Made by a program: the position numbers and the translations under genes | Shown: positions 6,125 through 6,890 of the stretch, piece after piece | Position numbering within the stretch: position 1 is the stretch's first letter | Layout: the number at the start of each line of letters is the position of its first letter | The notes under the pieces: model-generated | What the model was told of the DNA's origin: nothing | Databases searched by the model: none | The model's input: only the letters and a program-made list of their open reading frames with translations | Assembly (NCBI GenBank): GCA_030642525.1 | Contig: DAOWNO010000109.1 | Coordinates: 1-6,890 of the forward strand | Direction of reading: 5' to 3' | Origin: Candidatus Aegiribacteria sp. | GTDB taxonomy: Bacteria > Fermentibacterota > Fermentibacteria > Fermentibacterales > JCC-6 | DNA length: 6,890 nt

Positions 6125-6868
6125 CTAACAGTTTCCTCTCAGTATTCTAAGCGCGGCTGCCGCCGCACCAAGTCCGTTATCGATGTTCATTACGCATATT
6201 CCGGGACTGCATGAATTAAGCATCGAAAGAAGCGCGGTAACTCCCTTGAATGCGGTGCCGTATCCTGTAGATGTAGGCACTGCAATTATCGGTCCTTTAT
6301 ACAAACCTCCAATTACAGTTGGAAGAGCGGCGTCCATTCCCGCACAGACGATGCAGACAGAGCTTTTCCGCAGATCTGGAAGAATATGCCCCAGTCTGTG
6401 TATTCCTGCTACTCCTATATCATAAAATCGATTTATATCTACATTCAATGTCTCCAGAATTACAGCTGATTCCTCAGCCGCATGAAGGTCTGAGGTTCCG
6501 GCGGAGATAACGGCAACTGAACCTTCGTTTTTCCTGTTTTCAGCTTTGTTGCTTCCGAGAGTGAAAATTCGTGCTCTTTCGTGATAGGAACCATCGGGAA
6601 AAATTTTCAGAAGATATTCGCCAAGTTCAACTTCAGCTCTGGATACAACTGCAAGGCCAATCCTGCTGAAGAGATTGTCAGTCACAGATCTCACTTCCTC
6701 GAAATTCTTCCCTGAAGCAAGTATGATCTCAGGAAGAACAGCTCTTACCCCTCTACCCGCATCCACTCTTGCGAATCCGAGTTGAGAAGTAAGCTGTGAA
6801 TTCAGAGTATCGAGAGCTTCCTCAGGGGGAATACCAGCCTTTTTCAATAATTCCAGGAGCTCATGCAT
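6125..6868 (-). CDS. larB: Nickel-pincer cofactor biosynthesis protein LarB
   Basis: The 247-residue protein matches the length of Lactobacillus plantarum LarB (about 246). LarB carboxylates the pyridinium ring of nicotinic acid adenine dinucleotide and releases AMP, the first step to the nickel-pincer nucleotide of lactate racemase and related enzymes. An N-terminal helical region (about 1-110) contains LGFARVDAGRG and LPEIILASGK. A PurE-like domain (about 115-245) follows, with ISAGTSDL (121-128), DIGVAGIHRLG (150-160), CAGMDAALP (175-183), VPTSTGYG (197-204) and MLNSCSPG (216-223). Cys220 aligns with the cysteine (Cys221) that forms the covalent pyridine intermediate in the L. plantarum enzyme; MNIDNGLGAA (227-236) closes the motif set. 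The start at 6868 gives MHELLELLKKAGIPPEEAL, the usual LarB beginning, but its ribosome site is poor (AGGA only 2 bases away). No in-frame stop lies between it and the window edge, so a slightly longer N-terminus is possible. LarC and LarE are not in view. Confidence 0.92.
   Translation of the reverse strand: MHELLELLKKAGIPPEEALDTLNSQLTSQLGFARVDAGRGVRAVLPEIILASGKNFEEVRSVTDNLFSRIGLAVVSRAEVELGEYLLKIFPDGSYHERARIFTLGSNKAENRKNEGSVAVISAGTSDLHAAEESAVILETLNVDINRFYDIGVAGIHRLGHILPDLRKSSVCIVCAGMDAALPTVIGGLYKGPIIAVPTSTGYGTAFKGVTALLSMLNSCSPGICVMNIDNGLGAAAAALRILRGNC
6134..6139 (-). promoter_or_regulatory. Ribosome binding site of the epimerase, inside larB
   Basis: AGAGGA on the minus strand ends 10 bases before the ATG at 6123 and lies within the last codons of larB. 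With a 1-base gap between stop and start (TAG-C-ATG), translation of the two genes is probably coupled. Confidence 0.55.
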
Positions 6869-6890
6869 TTCCTGGCTATTCAGTCCAATC

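Noticed and set aside
6876..6890. End of an upstream minus-strand gene (codons reading D-W-T-E-stop)
   Set aside because: Fifteen bases are too few to assign a frame; the stop is suggestive of an overlapping or abutting upstream gene but cannot be supported here.

Overview
The window is ordinary, densely coded bacterial chromosome. It has one divergent promoter region near the left end and one convergent junction near the middle. No tRNA, rRNA, CRISPR array, insertion sequence or phage gene was seen. The outer-membrane patatin/Omp85 protein and the exported protein at the left edge point to a diderm (Gram-negative-type) bacterium. A Thermotoga-type MetH without its reactivation domain, plus a possible gingipain-like exported protein, would fit an anaerobic, poorly cultivated lineage of the FCB/Fermentibacterota kind. 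That placement is inference only; no marker gene here fixes the taxonomy.

Layout. Positions 1-138 (minus) hold the first 46 codons of an exported protein whose remainder lies off the left edge. Positions 139-255 are an AT-rich divergent intergenic region with candidate promoters on both strands and a small palindrome between them. Positions 256-2367 (plus) encode a patatin-like phospholipase fused to a POTRA domain and an Omp85 beta-barrel, of the PlpD/type Vd type. It is followed 4 bases later by a small degenerate cupin (2372-2734, plus). A 68-base convergent gap then separates this pair from a minus-strand run of three genes, read right to left: larB (6868-6125), a short-chain sugar-nucleotide epimerase (6123-5188) and a three-domain cobalamin-dependent methionine synthase (5157-2803). 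The gaps in that run are 1 and 30 bases, so it is probably one operon continuing from beyond the right edge.

How they fit together. The plus-strand pair is a surface or secreted lipase unit, with the cupin of unknown role translated just behind it. The minus-strand run mixes cofactor synthesis (LarB, first step of the nickel-pincer nucleotide), nucleotide-sugar supply (epimerase) and one-carbon/methionine metabolism (MetH). These do not form a known pathway, so co-transcription is clearer than functional linkage. No strong evidence for a wholly new system was found. The points most worth a second look are the absent MetH reactivation domain, LarB without LarC or LarE in view, the cupin that has lost its first metal-binding motif, the atypical N-terminus of the patatin/Omp85 protein, and a perfect 12-base inverted repeat joining the ends of the two convergent genes.
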